This document shows positions 25,725-33,398 of a stretch of 64,000 bases of DNA, in pieces. This stretch comes from an uncultured Lachnospiraceae bacterium (GTDB taxonomy: Bacteria; Bacillota; Clostridia; Lachnospirales; Lachnospiraceae), in contig CAJUBP010000008.1 of the NCBI GenBank assembly GCA_910584585.1, positions 47,430 through 111,429 on the forward strand. The letters run 5' to 3'. A program made the position numbers and the translations under genes. Every line of letters begins with the position of its first letter. The stretch's first letter is position 1. A model generated the notes under the pieces. That model worked only from the letters and a program-made list of their open reading frames with translations. It searched no databases and was not told the origin of the DNA.

Positions 25725-27215
25725 ATGGGAAAACCAACAGGATTTATGGATTACAGCAGACAGACGGCAGAGGCGGCCGCTCCCCGGGAACGCGTCAAGC
25801 ATTTCAATGAGTTTCATATCCCTCTTGGCAAAGAAGAGCAGCAGGTGCAGGGGGCCCGCTGCATGGCCTGCGGCGTGCCCTTTTGCCAGTCCGGCATGGA
25901 ATTGATGGGAATGACCTCCGGATGTCCTTTGCACAATCTGGTGCCGGAGTGGAATGATCTGGTGTACACCGGAAACTGGGAGCAGGCCTACAGCCGATTG
26001 GTGAAAACCAATAATTTCCCGGAATTCACTTCCAGAGTATGCCCGGCCCTTTGTGAGGCGGCGTGTACCTGCGGTCATTACGGAGACGCTGTATCCGTCA
26101 AAGAAAATGAGCATGGAATTATTGAAAACGCCTATGAGCAGGGCTTTGCGAAGGCCAGACCGCCCAAGGTGCGCACCGGCAAAAAAGTTGCGGTGGTAGG
26201 TTCCGGCCCTGCCGGCCTTGCCGCGGCGGATCAGCTGAATAAGCGGGGACATCAGGTCACGGTCTATGAACGGGCGGATCGGGTCGGCGGCCTTCTGATG
26301 TACGGAATTCCCAATATGAAGCTGGAAAAACATGTCATTGACCGGAAAATAGCGATTATGAAGGAAGAGGGCGTGGAATTTATCACAGGGGTCAATGTGG
26401 GAAAAGATATGAAAGCCTCTAAGCTGTTAAAAGAGTATGACCGGATTATCCTGGCCTGCGGGGCCAAGAATCCCCGGGATATCAAGGTACCCGGCAGAGA
26501 CGCCAAAGGCATTTATTTTGCGGTGGATTTCCTTTCCGCCACCACGAAGAGCCTTCTGGATTCCGGCCTTAGCGACAATCAATATATCTCAGCCAAAGGG
26601 AAAAAAGTCGTAATCATTGGCGGCGGCGACACAGGGAATGACTGCGTGGGCACTTCTATCCGCCACGGGGCGTCTTTGGTTACCCAGTTGGAAATGATGC
26701 CCAAAGCGCCGGATCAGCGGGCAGAGGATAATCCCTGGCCCCAGTGGCCGAAAATCTGCAAGACCGATTACGGCCAGGAAGAAGCCATTGCTGTGTTCGG
26801 CAAGGACCCGCGTATTTATCAGACCACGGTGAAAGAATTTTTAAAGGATAAAAACGGAAATCTCTGCGGCCTGACCACGGTAAAGCTGGAACCGAAAAAA
26901 GATGAGAAAACAGGCCGTATGGGGATGGCGGAGGTGCCGGGTTCCGAGCATAAGCTGGATGCGGATCTTGTGCTGATTGCGGCAGGATTTTTAGGACCTG
27001 AGAAGTATACGGCAGACGCTTTTGGAATTACCCTCAATGAGCGGACCAATGTAAAGACAGAACCGGAAAAGTATGAAACCAATGTAAAGAATGTGTTTGC
27101 GGCGGGAGATATGCACAGAGGGCAGTCCCTGGTGGTATGGGCCATCCGGGAAGGCCGGGAGGTTGCAAGGGCAGTGGATGAGAGCCTGATGGGCTATACG
27201 AATCTTGGAGCTTAA
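25725..27215 (+). CDS. gltD: Glutamate synthase, small subunit
   Basis: A 496-residue FAD/iron-sulfur protein that feeds electrons from NAD(P)H to GltB. The N-terminal cysteines that bind 4Fe-4S clusters are in RCMACGVPFCQSG, SGCPLHN and CPALCEAACTC. Two dinucleotide folds follow: VVGSGPAGLAAADQL (about residue 150) and VVIIGGGDTGNDCVG (about 290). The C-terminal AAGDMHRGQSLVVWAI completes the FAD site. The ATG follows AAGGAGGG. A strong hairpin at 27317-27373 ends the operon. Confidence 0.95.
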   Translation: MGKPTGFMDYSRQTAEAAAPRERVKHFNEFHIPLGKEEQQVQGARCMACGVPFCQSGMELMGMTSGCPLHNLVPEWNDLVYTGNWEQAYSRLVKTNNFPEFTSRVCPALCEAACTCGHYGDAVSVKENEHGIIENAYEQGFAKARPPKVRTGKKVAVVGSGPAGLAAADQLNKRGHQVTVYERADRVGGLLMYGIPNMKLEKHVIDRKIAIMKEEGVEFITGVNVGKDMKASKLLKEYDRIILACGAKNPRDIKVPGRDAKGIYFAVDFLSATTKSLLDSGLSDNQYISAKGKKVVIIGGGDTGNDCVGTSIRHGASLVTQLEMMPKAPDQRAEDNPWPQWPKICKTDYGQEEAIAVFGKDPRIYQTTVKEFLKDKNGNLCGLTTVKLEPKKDEKTGRMGMAEVPGSEHKLDADLVLIAAGFLGPEKYTADAFGITLNERTNVKTEPEKYETNVKNVFAAGDMHRGQSLVVWAIREGREVARAVDESLMGYTNLGA

Positions 27216-27316
27216 ACCCTGAAAGACAACAGTAGTTTCGGCAATCAAAGAGCGTCCGCTTCTGAACTGGGCTGTATGGCGACATGGAGAATTCGGGACA
27301 GAATTTGTAGTTTAAT

Positions 27317-27373
27317 ATTCAGATGGAGCGCCGTTTACAGCTTAACTGGCTGTAAACGGCGCTCCGTCTGAAT
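27317..27373. terminator. Bidirectional hairpin between gltD and the chemoreceptor gene
   Basis: A stem of about 25 bp: ATTCAGA-GGAGCGCCGTTTACAGC on the left (27317-27341) pairs with its complement ending TCTGAAT at 27373, with only one mismatch and a 7-base loop. It sits between two convergent genes. T runs are lacking, but the stem is among the strongest in the window. Confidence 0.7.
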
Positions 27374-27403
27374 AGTTCCGCTTGCGCGGTTTCCAGGAAA
27401 TTC

Positions 27404-28837
27404 TCACTCAAAAATCCGAATCTGCTGTTTGGTCAAGTTTTCAATTGTCTGCGCCAGGGAGCGGAAATCAGCCAGCAGTTCTTCGGAGCAGTTTTCCGCT
27501 TCCTGATAAATCTGAAGCAGTTCGTCGGTGCGTCCGGCGCGGACAGCGGCAATCATTTCTGCTCCGTAGGCGTGGAAGGCTTTGTGTTTTCCGTCAAGGC
27601 CCGTCCAGAGTTCTGTGATGTCAGGATGAATCGGCTTTATGGCATAGTAGAAATGGCCCAGGCCGCATTTTGTACAATCCGTCTGTAGTACCTTTAATTT
27701 TCCGGTCTGCGCAATTTCTTTCAGCGTGCAAAGCCAGTCCTGATGTGCGGAAACTGCCTGGTTCAGGCAGTTGAGGACAATCTGGTTGTCCAGCATATAA
27801 AAGGCGTCCCTTGCCATATTTCCCATAATCTTTGTGGACTCGTCCAGACGCTGTTCAATGATTTTGGAAGGCTCCACAAGCTCGGCAATGGAATGGCTGG
27901 AAATCTGAAGGGAATCAGTATCTCCTTTCAGGATCTGGCATTCTTCATTGACATGCTGCATCTGATTATCCAGCTCGTAGATAGAACTGCTAATTTCTTC
28001 GCTGACAGAGGCCAGAGAGGAAACGGAGTCGTTGATATGATCCATACCGATGCGGTTATTTCCGGTGAGTTTCCATACATTCTGAATGTTTTCGTTGATC
28101 TGTTCCAGTTCTTTCACCGTAGTATCCACACTGCAGGAACTTTTCTGGGAGGCGGTTTGGATTTCATTGACAAAAGCGCCCATGCGCGCGGTCAATGATT
28201 TGGTCTCGGTTGAAAGTTCCCGTATTTCCTCTGCCACAACGGCAAATCCCCGTCCTGCTTCGCCGGCCCGGGCGGCTTCTATGGAAGCGTTTAACGCCAG
28301 AAGATTTGTCTGGGCGGAAATGGAATTGATTGCTTCAATGGCCTCATTCATATGCTGGATAATCTCAAGAAGACTGTAAATGTTTGTCTTCATTTCTCCG
28401 GCATGGGAAATGGCAGAAGCAGATCGTTCCGTGATGGAAGTGAGATCATTTTCAGAATTGCGCATGTCTTCCATGATTTTTCCGGCTTCGTCCGAGACTT
28501 CAATAATGGTTGCGGTCAGGCTGTCGTGGGCTTTCGAAACTTCGGTGGAAATTTCGGCTGTTTTTTCGGTAGAAGCGCTGATGCTGACAACGGCGTCAGA
28601 GACGGAAGCATTGATTTCCTCTATGGCTGCCGCGTTAGTTTCTAAGGTTAAATCCATGGAGCTCATCTGAATTACCGCGTCCATGGTTTTGGTTACGGCC
28701 TGTTCAAATTCATTCCGTCCCGTCATCAGCCGTTGGTGGATCTTATTTAATTCTCCGTTTTCCGGTTCATAGGGCATATCAACCAGTCTGGAGACAGCTG
28801 CTATGGCGGCAGGATAAGCCTTTTTTCTTAATCTCAT
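27404..28837 (-). CDS. Soluble methyl-accepting chemotaxis protein with CZB domain
   Basis: A 477-residue cytoplasmic receptor with no membrane segment. After a short N-terminus it is a long coiled coil with the conserved signalling tip QTNLLALNASIEAARAGEAG and GFAVVAEEIRELS. The C-terminal 110 residues match the zinc-binding CZB domain: HQDWL, CTKCGLGHFYYA and a later H in KHKAFHAYG. CZB receptors sense zinc or hypochlorous acid in characterised cases. The start is put at the second ATG, 28837, because the first (28846) abuts AAAGG with no spacing. No other chemotaxis genes are nearby. perR lies 40 bp upstream on the same strand, so a shared transcript and redox-linked role are possible. Confidence 0.88.
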   Translation of the reverse strand: MRLRKKAYPAAIAAVSRLVDMPYEPENGELNKIHQRLMTGRNEFEQAVTKTMDAVIQMSSMDLTLETNAAAIEEINASVSDAVVSISASTEKTAEISTEVSKAHDSLTATIIEVSDEAGKIMEDMRNSENDLTSITERSASAISHAGEMKTNIYSLLEIIQHMNEAIEAINSISAQTNLLALNASIEAARAGEAGRGFAVVAEEIRELSTETKSLTARMGAFVNEIQTASQKSSCSVDTTVKELEQINENIQNVWKLTGNNRIGMDHINDSVSSLASVSEEISSSIYELDNQMQHVNEECQILKGDTDSLQISSHSIAELVEPSKIIEQRLDESTKIMGNMARDAFYMLDNQIVLNCLNQAVSAHQDWLCTLKEIAQTGKLKVLQTDCTKCGLGHFYYAIKPIHPDITELWTGLDGKHKAFHAYGAEMIAAVRAGRTDELLQIYQEAENCSEELLADFRSLAQTIENLTKQQIRIFE

Positions 28838-28876
28838 GGTAATCATCCTTTCAGTCTTTTCTCATTTATGTAGTTT

Positions 28877-29278
28877 TTAAAACAGTTTCGGGGTTGTAGC
28901 CCGGTCTTTGTCTTCCTTCTCTTGTTTTAAGCACTCGTCACAGATATAATTAATTTTTAAATCATAGGAAAGCATGGGAATATTTATCTGCTTCTGGAGC
29001 AAATCCGTCAGATCTTCCAGTACAATGTCTGACAGTTTCCCGCATTTTCTGCAGACCAGATGCTCGTGCCGGCTCGGTCTGTCGTAGCGGTCCGGGTATC
29101 CCTCAACGGAGATTTTCCGAATCAGCCCTTTTTGATAAAGAGAGGACAAATTGTTATAGACTGTGGCCTGAACCACGGTTTTGTTCTTCTCTTTTAAACG
29201 AAAATAAATCTGTTCCGCTGTTAAATGGGAATCAGAATTATTGATAATATCTAAAATATATTCCGCATTTTTTGTCAT
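28877..29278 (-). CDS. perR: Peroxide-responsive repressor PerR (Fur family)
   Basis: A 133-residue Fur-family regulator. The winged helix (TAEQIYFRLKEKNKTVVQATVYNNLSSLYQKGL) is followed by the metal-sensing region RPSRHEHLVCRKCGKLSD, and the structural zinc site is formed by CRKC and the C-terminal CDEC. The short, PerR-like length, absence of extra Fur metal ligands and its own operator (29303-29317) favour PerR over Fur or Zur. ATG 29278 follows GGAG by six bases; two start codons further upstream (29284, 29290) overlap that ribosome site and are less likely. It is transcribed ahead of the chemoreceptor. Confidence 0.87.
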   Translation of the reverse strand: MTKNAEYILDIINNSDSHLTAEQIYFRLKEKNKTVVQATVYNNLSSLYQKGLIRKISVEGYPDRYDRPSRHEHLVCRKCGKLSDIVLEDLTDLLQKQINIPMLSYDLKINYICDECLKQEKEDKDRATTPKLF

Positions 29279-29297
29279 ACTCATCTCCAATTACATT

Positions 29298-29343
29298 AAA
29301 ATTAGAATAATTCTAATTTTAACTCTTTTCCAATATTTGTCAA
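29298..29343 (-). promoter_or_regulatory. perR promoter overlapped by a Per box
   Basis: TTGACA (29343-29338) and TAAAAT (29321-29316) are spaced by 16 bases on the minus strand. The palindrome TTAGAATAATTCTAA (29303-29317, inside a 23-bp perfect inverted repeat 29298-29320) has the 7-1-7 layout of the Bacillus Per box (TTATAATNATTATAA), with a symmetric change. It overlaps the -10 region, as expected for autorepression. Confidence 0.7.
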
Positions 29344-29400
29344 TAGAGAAAAAAATTCTGCTATGCCTAAAAGCTATCGGCGACGATACGGAAAAAGTAT

Positions 29401-29429
29401 TTGCGGGCCTGATCATTTTGTTTTATACT
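29401..29429 (+). promoter_or_regulatory. Possible promoter of the aldo/keto reductase gene
   Basis: TTGCGG (29401-29406), 17-base spacer, TATACT (29424-29429). It would start transcription right at the left arm of the inverted repeat that follows. Confidence 0.45.
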
Positions 29430-29432
29430 ATA

Positions 29433-29525
29433 TATTACTCCGGCGGTTAAATATCGCACCATCTTGCTTGCCCAAATCTCCATCTGCTGCGCAATCTGAT
29501 GCGATATTTAACCTCCAGAGTAATA
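29433..29525 (+). promoter_or_regulatory. 26-bp inverted repeat in the leader of the aldo/keto reductase gene
   Basis: Left arm 29433-29458 and right arm 29500-29525 match at 24 of 26 positions (outer part TATTACTC/GAGTAATA, inner part GGTTAAATATCGCA and its complement) around a 41-base loop. An A run follows on the plus strand. It lies between the proposed promoter and the ribosome site GGGAGG. It could be an mRNA stability stem, an operator pair or a small transposon-like remnant. Confidence 0.6.
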
Positions 29526-29550
29526 AAAAACCGCAGGGAGGAACAGACAT

Positions 29551-30678
29551 ATGGTATACAAAGAGTTTCAGGATTTAAAATTATCAGCCCTTGGAATGGG
29601 CGCGATGCGTCTGCCGGTCATCGACAAGGACGACAGCAGAATTGATGAAACGGCGACAGCGGAAATGGTGGATTATGCCATGGGTCATGGGGTGAATTAT
29701 TATGATACGGCCTGGGGATATCACAGCGGCAATTCAGAACTGGCCATGGGAAAGGCCCTTAGCCGATATCCCAGAGAGAGTTTTTATCTGGCCACCAAGT
29801 TTCCGGGATATGATCTTTCCAATATGGATAAAGTGGAAGAAATTTTTGAAAAACAGTTAGAAAAGTGTCAGGTGAATTATTTTGATTTTTACCTGTTTCA
29901 CAATGTATGCGAAATGAATATTGATGCTTACCTGGATGAAAGCCACGGAATTTATCAATATTTAATGGAACAGAAGAAGAATGGCCGTATCCGCCATCTG
30001 GGTTTTTCTGCCCATGGAAGCGTTGCGGTGATGAAGCGGTTCCTGGAGGCTTACGGCAAGGATATGGAGTTTTGTCAGATTCAGCTTAATTATTTGGACT
30101 GGACGTTCCAGAACGCCAAAGGGAAAATTGAATTGCTGCAGGAATATCAGATTCCGGTATGGGTAATGGAACCGCTGCGGGGCGGCAGGCTGGCAAAGCT
30201 TCCAGAATCTGCCGGGGATGCCTTAAAGGCAATGCGGCCAGAAGAAAAGATTCCCGCATGGGCTTTCCGGTTCCTTCAGTCAGTGCCCGGCGTAACCGTG
30301 ACTCTTTCCGGCATGTCCAATTTAGAACAGCTGCAGGAAAATATTAAAACTTTTGAGACAGAACTGCCCTTAAGCCAAAAAGAAATGGACGCGCTGCTGT
30401 CTGTGGCAGACGGGATGCTGAATGGGGCGCTTCCCTGCACCGCCTGCCGCTATTGTGTCAGCCATTGTCCGAAAGAGCTGGATATTCCTTCTTTGCTGGA
30501 ACTCTACAATGAACATAATTTCACCGGCGGAGGATTTATTGCGCCGATGGCGCTGATGGCAGTGCCCAGGGAAAAACATCCGGATTCCTGCATCGGGTGC
30601 AGGAGCTGTGAGGCGGTCTGTCCCCAGCAGATTAAAATATCAGAGGCCATGGCGGATTTTGCGGAGAAATTAAAATAG
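29551..30678 (+). CDS. Aldo/keto reductase with C-terminal iron-sulfur domain
   Basis: A 375-residue protein. Residues 1-280 form the NADPH-dependent TIM-barrel: LGMGAMRLP, the catalytic pattern DTAWGYHSGNSE, LATKFPG and FLQSVPGVTVTLSGM. The C-terminus carries ferredoxin-type cysteines in CTACRYCVSHCPKELDIP and SCIGCRSCEAVCPQQI, enough for two 4Fe-4S clusters. This arrangement is frequent in anaerobic Clostridia; substrates are unknown. The ATG follows GGGAGG. It points towards the convergent sulfite-reductase gene only 13 bp away, with no obvious terminator. Confidence 0.88.
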   Translation: MVYKEFQDLKLSALGMGAMRLPVIDKDDSRIDETATAEMVDYAMGHGVNYYDTAWGYHSGNSELAMGKALSRYPRESFYLATKFPGYDLSNMDKVEEIFEKQLEKCQVNYFDFYLFHNVCEMNIDAYLDESHGIYQYLMEQKKNGRIRHLGFSAHGSVAVMKRFLEAYGKDMEFCQIQLNYLDWTFQNAKGKIELLQEYQIPVWVMEPLRGGRLAKLPESAGDALKAMRPEEKIPAWAFRFLQSVPGVTVTLSGMSNLEQLQENIKTFETELPLSQKEMDALLSVADGMLNGALPCTACRYCVSHCPKELDIPSLLELYNEHNFTGGGFIAPMALMAVPREKHPDSCIGCRSCEAVCPQQIKISEAMADFAEKLK

Positions 30679-30691
30679 AGCGTGCCCGAAA

Positions 30692-32230
30692 TTAGAGAAA
30701 GCGGCCTGCGATATTCAGAAAATCTTCATGGCATTTCTGGATAAAATCATGGTAGACCATTCCCCGGGCGTTGATTTCCCTGCCAAGTTCTGCCAGGAAT
30801 TCTGGTATTTCGGCTTCCAGCATAACGCCCAGTTCTGTTCCGAATGCTTCTTCTCCCTGAAGAGGACAGCCCATTTCATAGACGGCAAATGCCGGTTTGG
30901 GGCCTTCCGGCGTCTGTTTGACGCCGCCCCGGAAGCCGAGGGCGGCAATCGGGTGGCCGGAACAGGAGGAAGGGCAGCCGGAGATATAGATTTTAGGCAG
31001 AACATAATCCGGAAAATTTTCCCGGCGGACTCTTTCGATGCAGGCTTTTAACAGTCCCTGGGAATCCCTGGCGCCAATCTGGCAGATGGAAGCGCCGATG
31101 CAGGAAACGGAGGTTTCAAAGTATGTCTGGGCGCCGTCTTCGGTCAGGGCAAGAATGGTTCTGGCCTCTTCGGCAGTCAGGTTGATGATATAGAGGCTTT
31201 CATCGGGAGAAACCCGCAGCAGAACTTCTTCCATGGGCAGGATGGCCTGATAGAGCCGGGAGAAGAACTCCGGTTTGGGACAGCCGCCGATTGGGTGGTA
31301 GCAGACGGCGTACAGTCCCTCCTGCTTTTGGGGAATCGCCCGGGGATGCTCCAATGTTTCTTTTGTGCCGCGTTTTTTGATTTCAGGGACAGTGAAATTT
31401 AAGTCAAGCTGTTCCGAATCCAATACCTGCGCCAGCTTTTCCTGGTATGCCCTGCGGTATCCCTCTGTCCCCAGGGCGTCCTGCATAAAGCGGGCGCGGG
31501 ACTTCGCGCGGCTTTCATAATTTCCGTAAGCGACGAAAGTATCAACCATGGCCTTGATGTAATACAGCGTTTTGGAAGGCTCGATATCGGAAGCCACCAG
31601 AACCCCCATTTTCGGTTCGCGGCCCAGGCCCCCGGCGCTGTACACATCAAAAGTCCCGCGCTTCGTAGCGGCAAATCCAAGATCCCGGAAAGTCACGTGG
31701 GTGGTATTCTCTCTGGAATTGGAAAACGCCACCTTTAATTTCCGGGGCAGCTTTACTTTGTGGATAAAGCCCAGCAAATATTCAGCCGCTTCTTTGGCAA
31801 AGGGAAGCGTGTCGAAATATTCTCCTTTCTGCACGCCCGAGAGGGGAGAACACATGACATTCCGGGGATAATCCCCGCCGCCTCCCCGGGTAATAATACC
31901 GTGATCAAAAGATTCCTCAATCAGCCCGCAGACCTGCGCTTCGGACAGATTGTGGAGCTGGACGCTTTGGCAGGTGGAAAAGTGGATCAGCGAAATGCTG
32001 TATTTTTCAATGCTGTCCGCAATAAAGAGCAATTGCTCTTTCGTGATCTCTCCTCCGGCGAACCGAAGGCGCAGCATGCTGGCGTTCCCGCCTCTCTGGG
32101 CGTAACTGCCGAATCCGCCGGAAAATTTCTTATATTCTGCAATATTGATGTCTTTTTGATAGAACTTTTTCGTCATTTCATGGAATTCTTTCAGGTCTCC
32201 CCGAAATTCTTCAATATAATTCTGGGACAT
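30692..32230 (-). CDS. Siroheme nitrite/sulfite reductase
   Basis: A 512-residue ferredoxin-type reductase with two half repeats. The siroheme/4Fe-4S coupled site is formed by C-x5-C in CIGASIC and C-x3-C in SGCPSSCSGHP (about residues 395-440). Arginine and lysine anion ligands are suggested by THVTFRDLGF and KSRARFMQD. The enzyme reduces sulfite or nitrite by six electrons; the two substrates cannot be told apart from sequence alone. The N-terminal lysine-rich KKFYQKDINIAEYKKFSGGFG is typical of clostridial members. The ATG follows AGGAGG. It lies downstream of a LysR gene on the same strand and opposite a second reductase cluster, so sulfite is favoured. Confidence 0.85.
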   Translation of the reverse strand: MSQNYIEEFRGDLKEFHEMTKKFYQKDINIAEYKKFSGGFGSYAQRGGNASMLRLRFAGGEITKEQLLFIADSIEKYSISLIHFSTCQSVQLHNLSEAQVCGLIEESFDHGIITRGGGGDYPRNVMCSPLSGVQKGEYFDTLPFAKEAAEYLLGFIHKVKLPRKLKVAFSNSRENTTHVTFRDLGFAATKRGTFDVYSAGGLGREPKMGVLVASDIEPSKTLYYIKAMVDTFVAYGNYESRAKSRARFMQDALGTEGYRRAYQEKLAQVLDSEQLDLNFTVPEIKKRGTKETLEHPRAIPQKQEGLYAVCYHPIGGCPKPEFFSRLYQAILPMEEVLLRVSPDESLYIINLTAEEARTILALTEDGAQTYFETSVSCIGASICQIGARDSQGLLKACIERVRRENFPDYVLPKIYISGCPSSCSGHPIAALGFRGGVKQTPEGPKPAFAVYEMGCPLQGEEAFGTELGVMLEAEIPEFLAELGREINARGMVYHDFIQKCHEDFLNIAGRFL

Positions 32231-32310
32231 AGCAACCTCCTGTATGATGGTTTGGCAACGTATCTAGTGCTCCATTTGGAATCAGTGTTCCCAGAAACAA
32301 GAAAAAATAC

Positions 32311-33189
32311 TCATTTGATATTTTTGACAAGTTCCGTAAATTCCTGCATCTGAGAAGTGACAGGCCGGCAGTGATTGTGGCAGAGATAAAAATAACGCTT
32401 CATAGAAACATTTTCTATCGGGCAGATAAAAATATCGCCTTTTTCTTCATATTCGGCTGCGCACCGCCAGGATAAAACGCCCAGTCCCAGATTATGGCGC
32501 ACGGCGTCCACAATCCCGCAGCGGCTGCTGCACTCCCATTTTGTCACAAAGGGGATATGAGAATGCAGCATAATATTTTCAAAAATCGCGCGGGTGCCGT
32601 TTCCTTTTTCCCAGATAATAAAATTCTGATGCCGCAGTTCTTCAATAGCGATGGAAGTCCGCCCGGCGAAGGGGTGGCCTTTTCCGCAGATAATGCACAG
32701 AGTGTCTTCCAGCACAGGTTCTGTCATAATTTCCTGATGGACAATGATTCCCTCCACCAGCGCAATGTCCAGCTCATTGTGAATCATTCGGTGCTCTATG
32801 GTCTGGGTATTGTCCACAAATACTTTGACGTCAATATCGGGAGACTGGATGGTAAGCTGTTCCACCAAAGTGCCCATCAGGGTATTTCCCACGGTAAGAG
32901 TGGCGCCGATGCGCAGAGGGCGCAGGGAGTTCGCGTGTTTCATAGACTGCTCTAAATGTTCGTGGCTGGCGGCGATTTCTCTGGCGCTTTCTAGCAGCAG
33001 CAGCCCGGAAGGGGTGATTTTCAGTTCTTTGGGAAAACGTTCAAAGAGCCTGGTCTGATATTCATTTTCCAGATCGGAAATAATCTGGCTTACCGTAGGC
33101 TGGGAAATATACAGGTGTTTGGCTGCTTCGCTCATTTTCTTATATTCAGCTACGGCAATAAAAGTCTTTAATTGTTTTAAAGTTGCCAT
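32311..33189 (-). CDS. LysR-family transcriptional regulator
   Basis: A 292-residue LysR protein: N-terminal winged helix (LKTFIAVAEYKKMSEAAK then ISQPTVSQIISDLE) and a periplasmic-binding-like effector domain. The start is set at ATG 33189, which follows AGGAGG by seven bases; 33207 has no ribosome site. It is transcribed towards the siroheme reductase (80 bp downstream) and away from the CoA-disulfide-reductase-like gene. Control of one or both is likely; in Bacillus CysL plays such a role for sulfite reductase, but orthology is not claimed. Confidence 0.88.
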   Translation of the reverse strand: MATLKQLKTFIAVAEYKKMSEAAKHLYISQPTVSQIISDLENEYQTRLFERFPKELKITPSGLLLLESAREIAASHEHLEQSMKHANSLRPLRIGATLTVGNTLMGTLVEQLTIQSPDIDVKVFVDNTQTIEHRMIHNELDIALVEGIIVHQEIMTEPVLEDTLCIICGKGHPFAGRTSIAIEELRHQNFIIWEKGNGTRAIFENIMLHSHIPFVTKWECSSRCGIVDAVRHNLGLGVLSWRCAAEYEEKGDIFICPIENVSMKRYFYLCHNHCRPVTSQMQEFTELVKNIK

Positions 33190-33270
33190 GTGGAGTCCTC
33201 CTGACATTCCGTGTAAAATAGTGATGTTTTGTCCATTTTACGCATAGTATTGAAAAAGTATTTTTTTCTC

Positions 33271-33286
33271 ATAGGAAAATACCTAT
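33271..33286. promoter_or_regulatory. Candidate LysR operator
   Basis: The perfect interrupted palindrome ATAGG-AAAATA-CCTAT lies in the 209-bp divergent spacer, upstream of the plus-strand promoter at 33309-33337, the usual place for a LysR activator site. A half-site-like ATAGG recurs at 33336. Confidence 0.45.
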
Positions 33287-33308
33287 AGCTCAATTTATAT
33301 TTTACTAT

Positions 33309-33337
33309 TTTACGAGACGTTTCACAAGTGCTATCAT
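33309..33337 (+). promoter_or_regulatory. Promoter of the sulfur operon
   Basis: TTTACG (33309-33314), 17 bases, TATCAT (33332-33337). The transcript would start about 55 bases before the ATG at 33399. Confidence 0.5.
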
Positions 33338-33398
33338 AGGAACATAGAGAAAATTGTCGAATTATTAACAATCTTTTTTAATTTAAGGAGGTAGGAAT

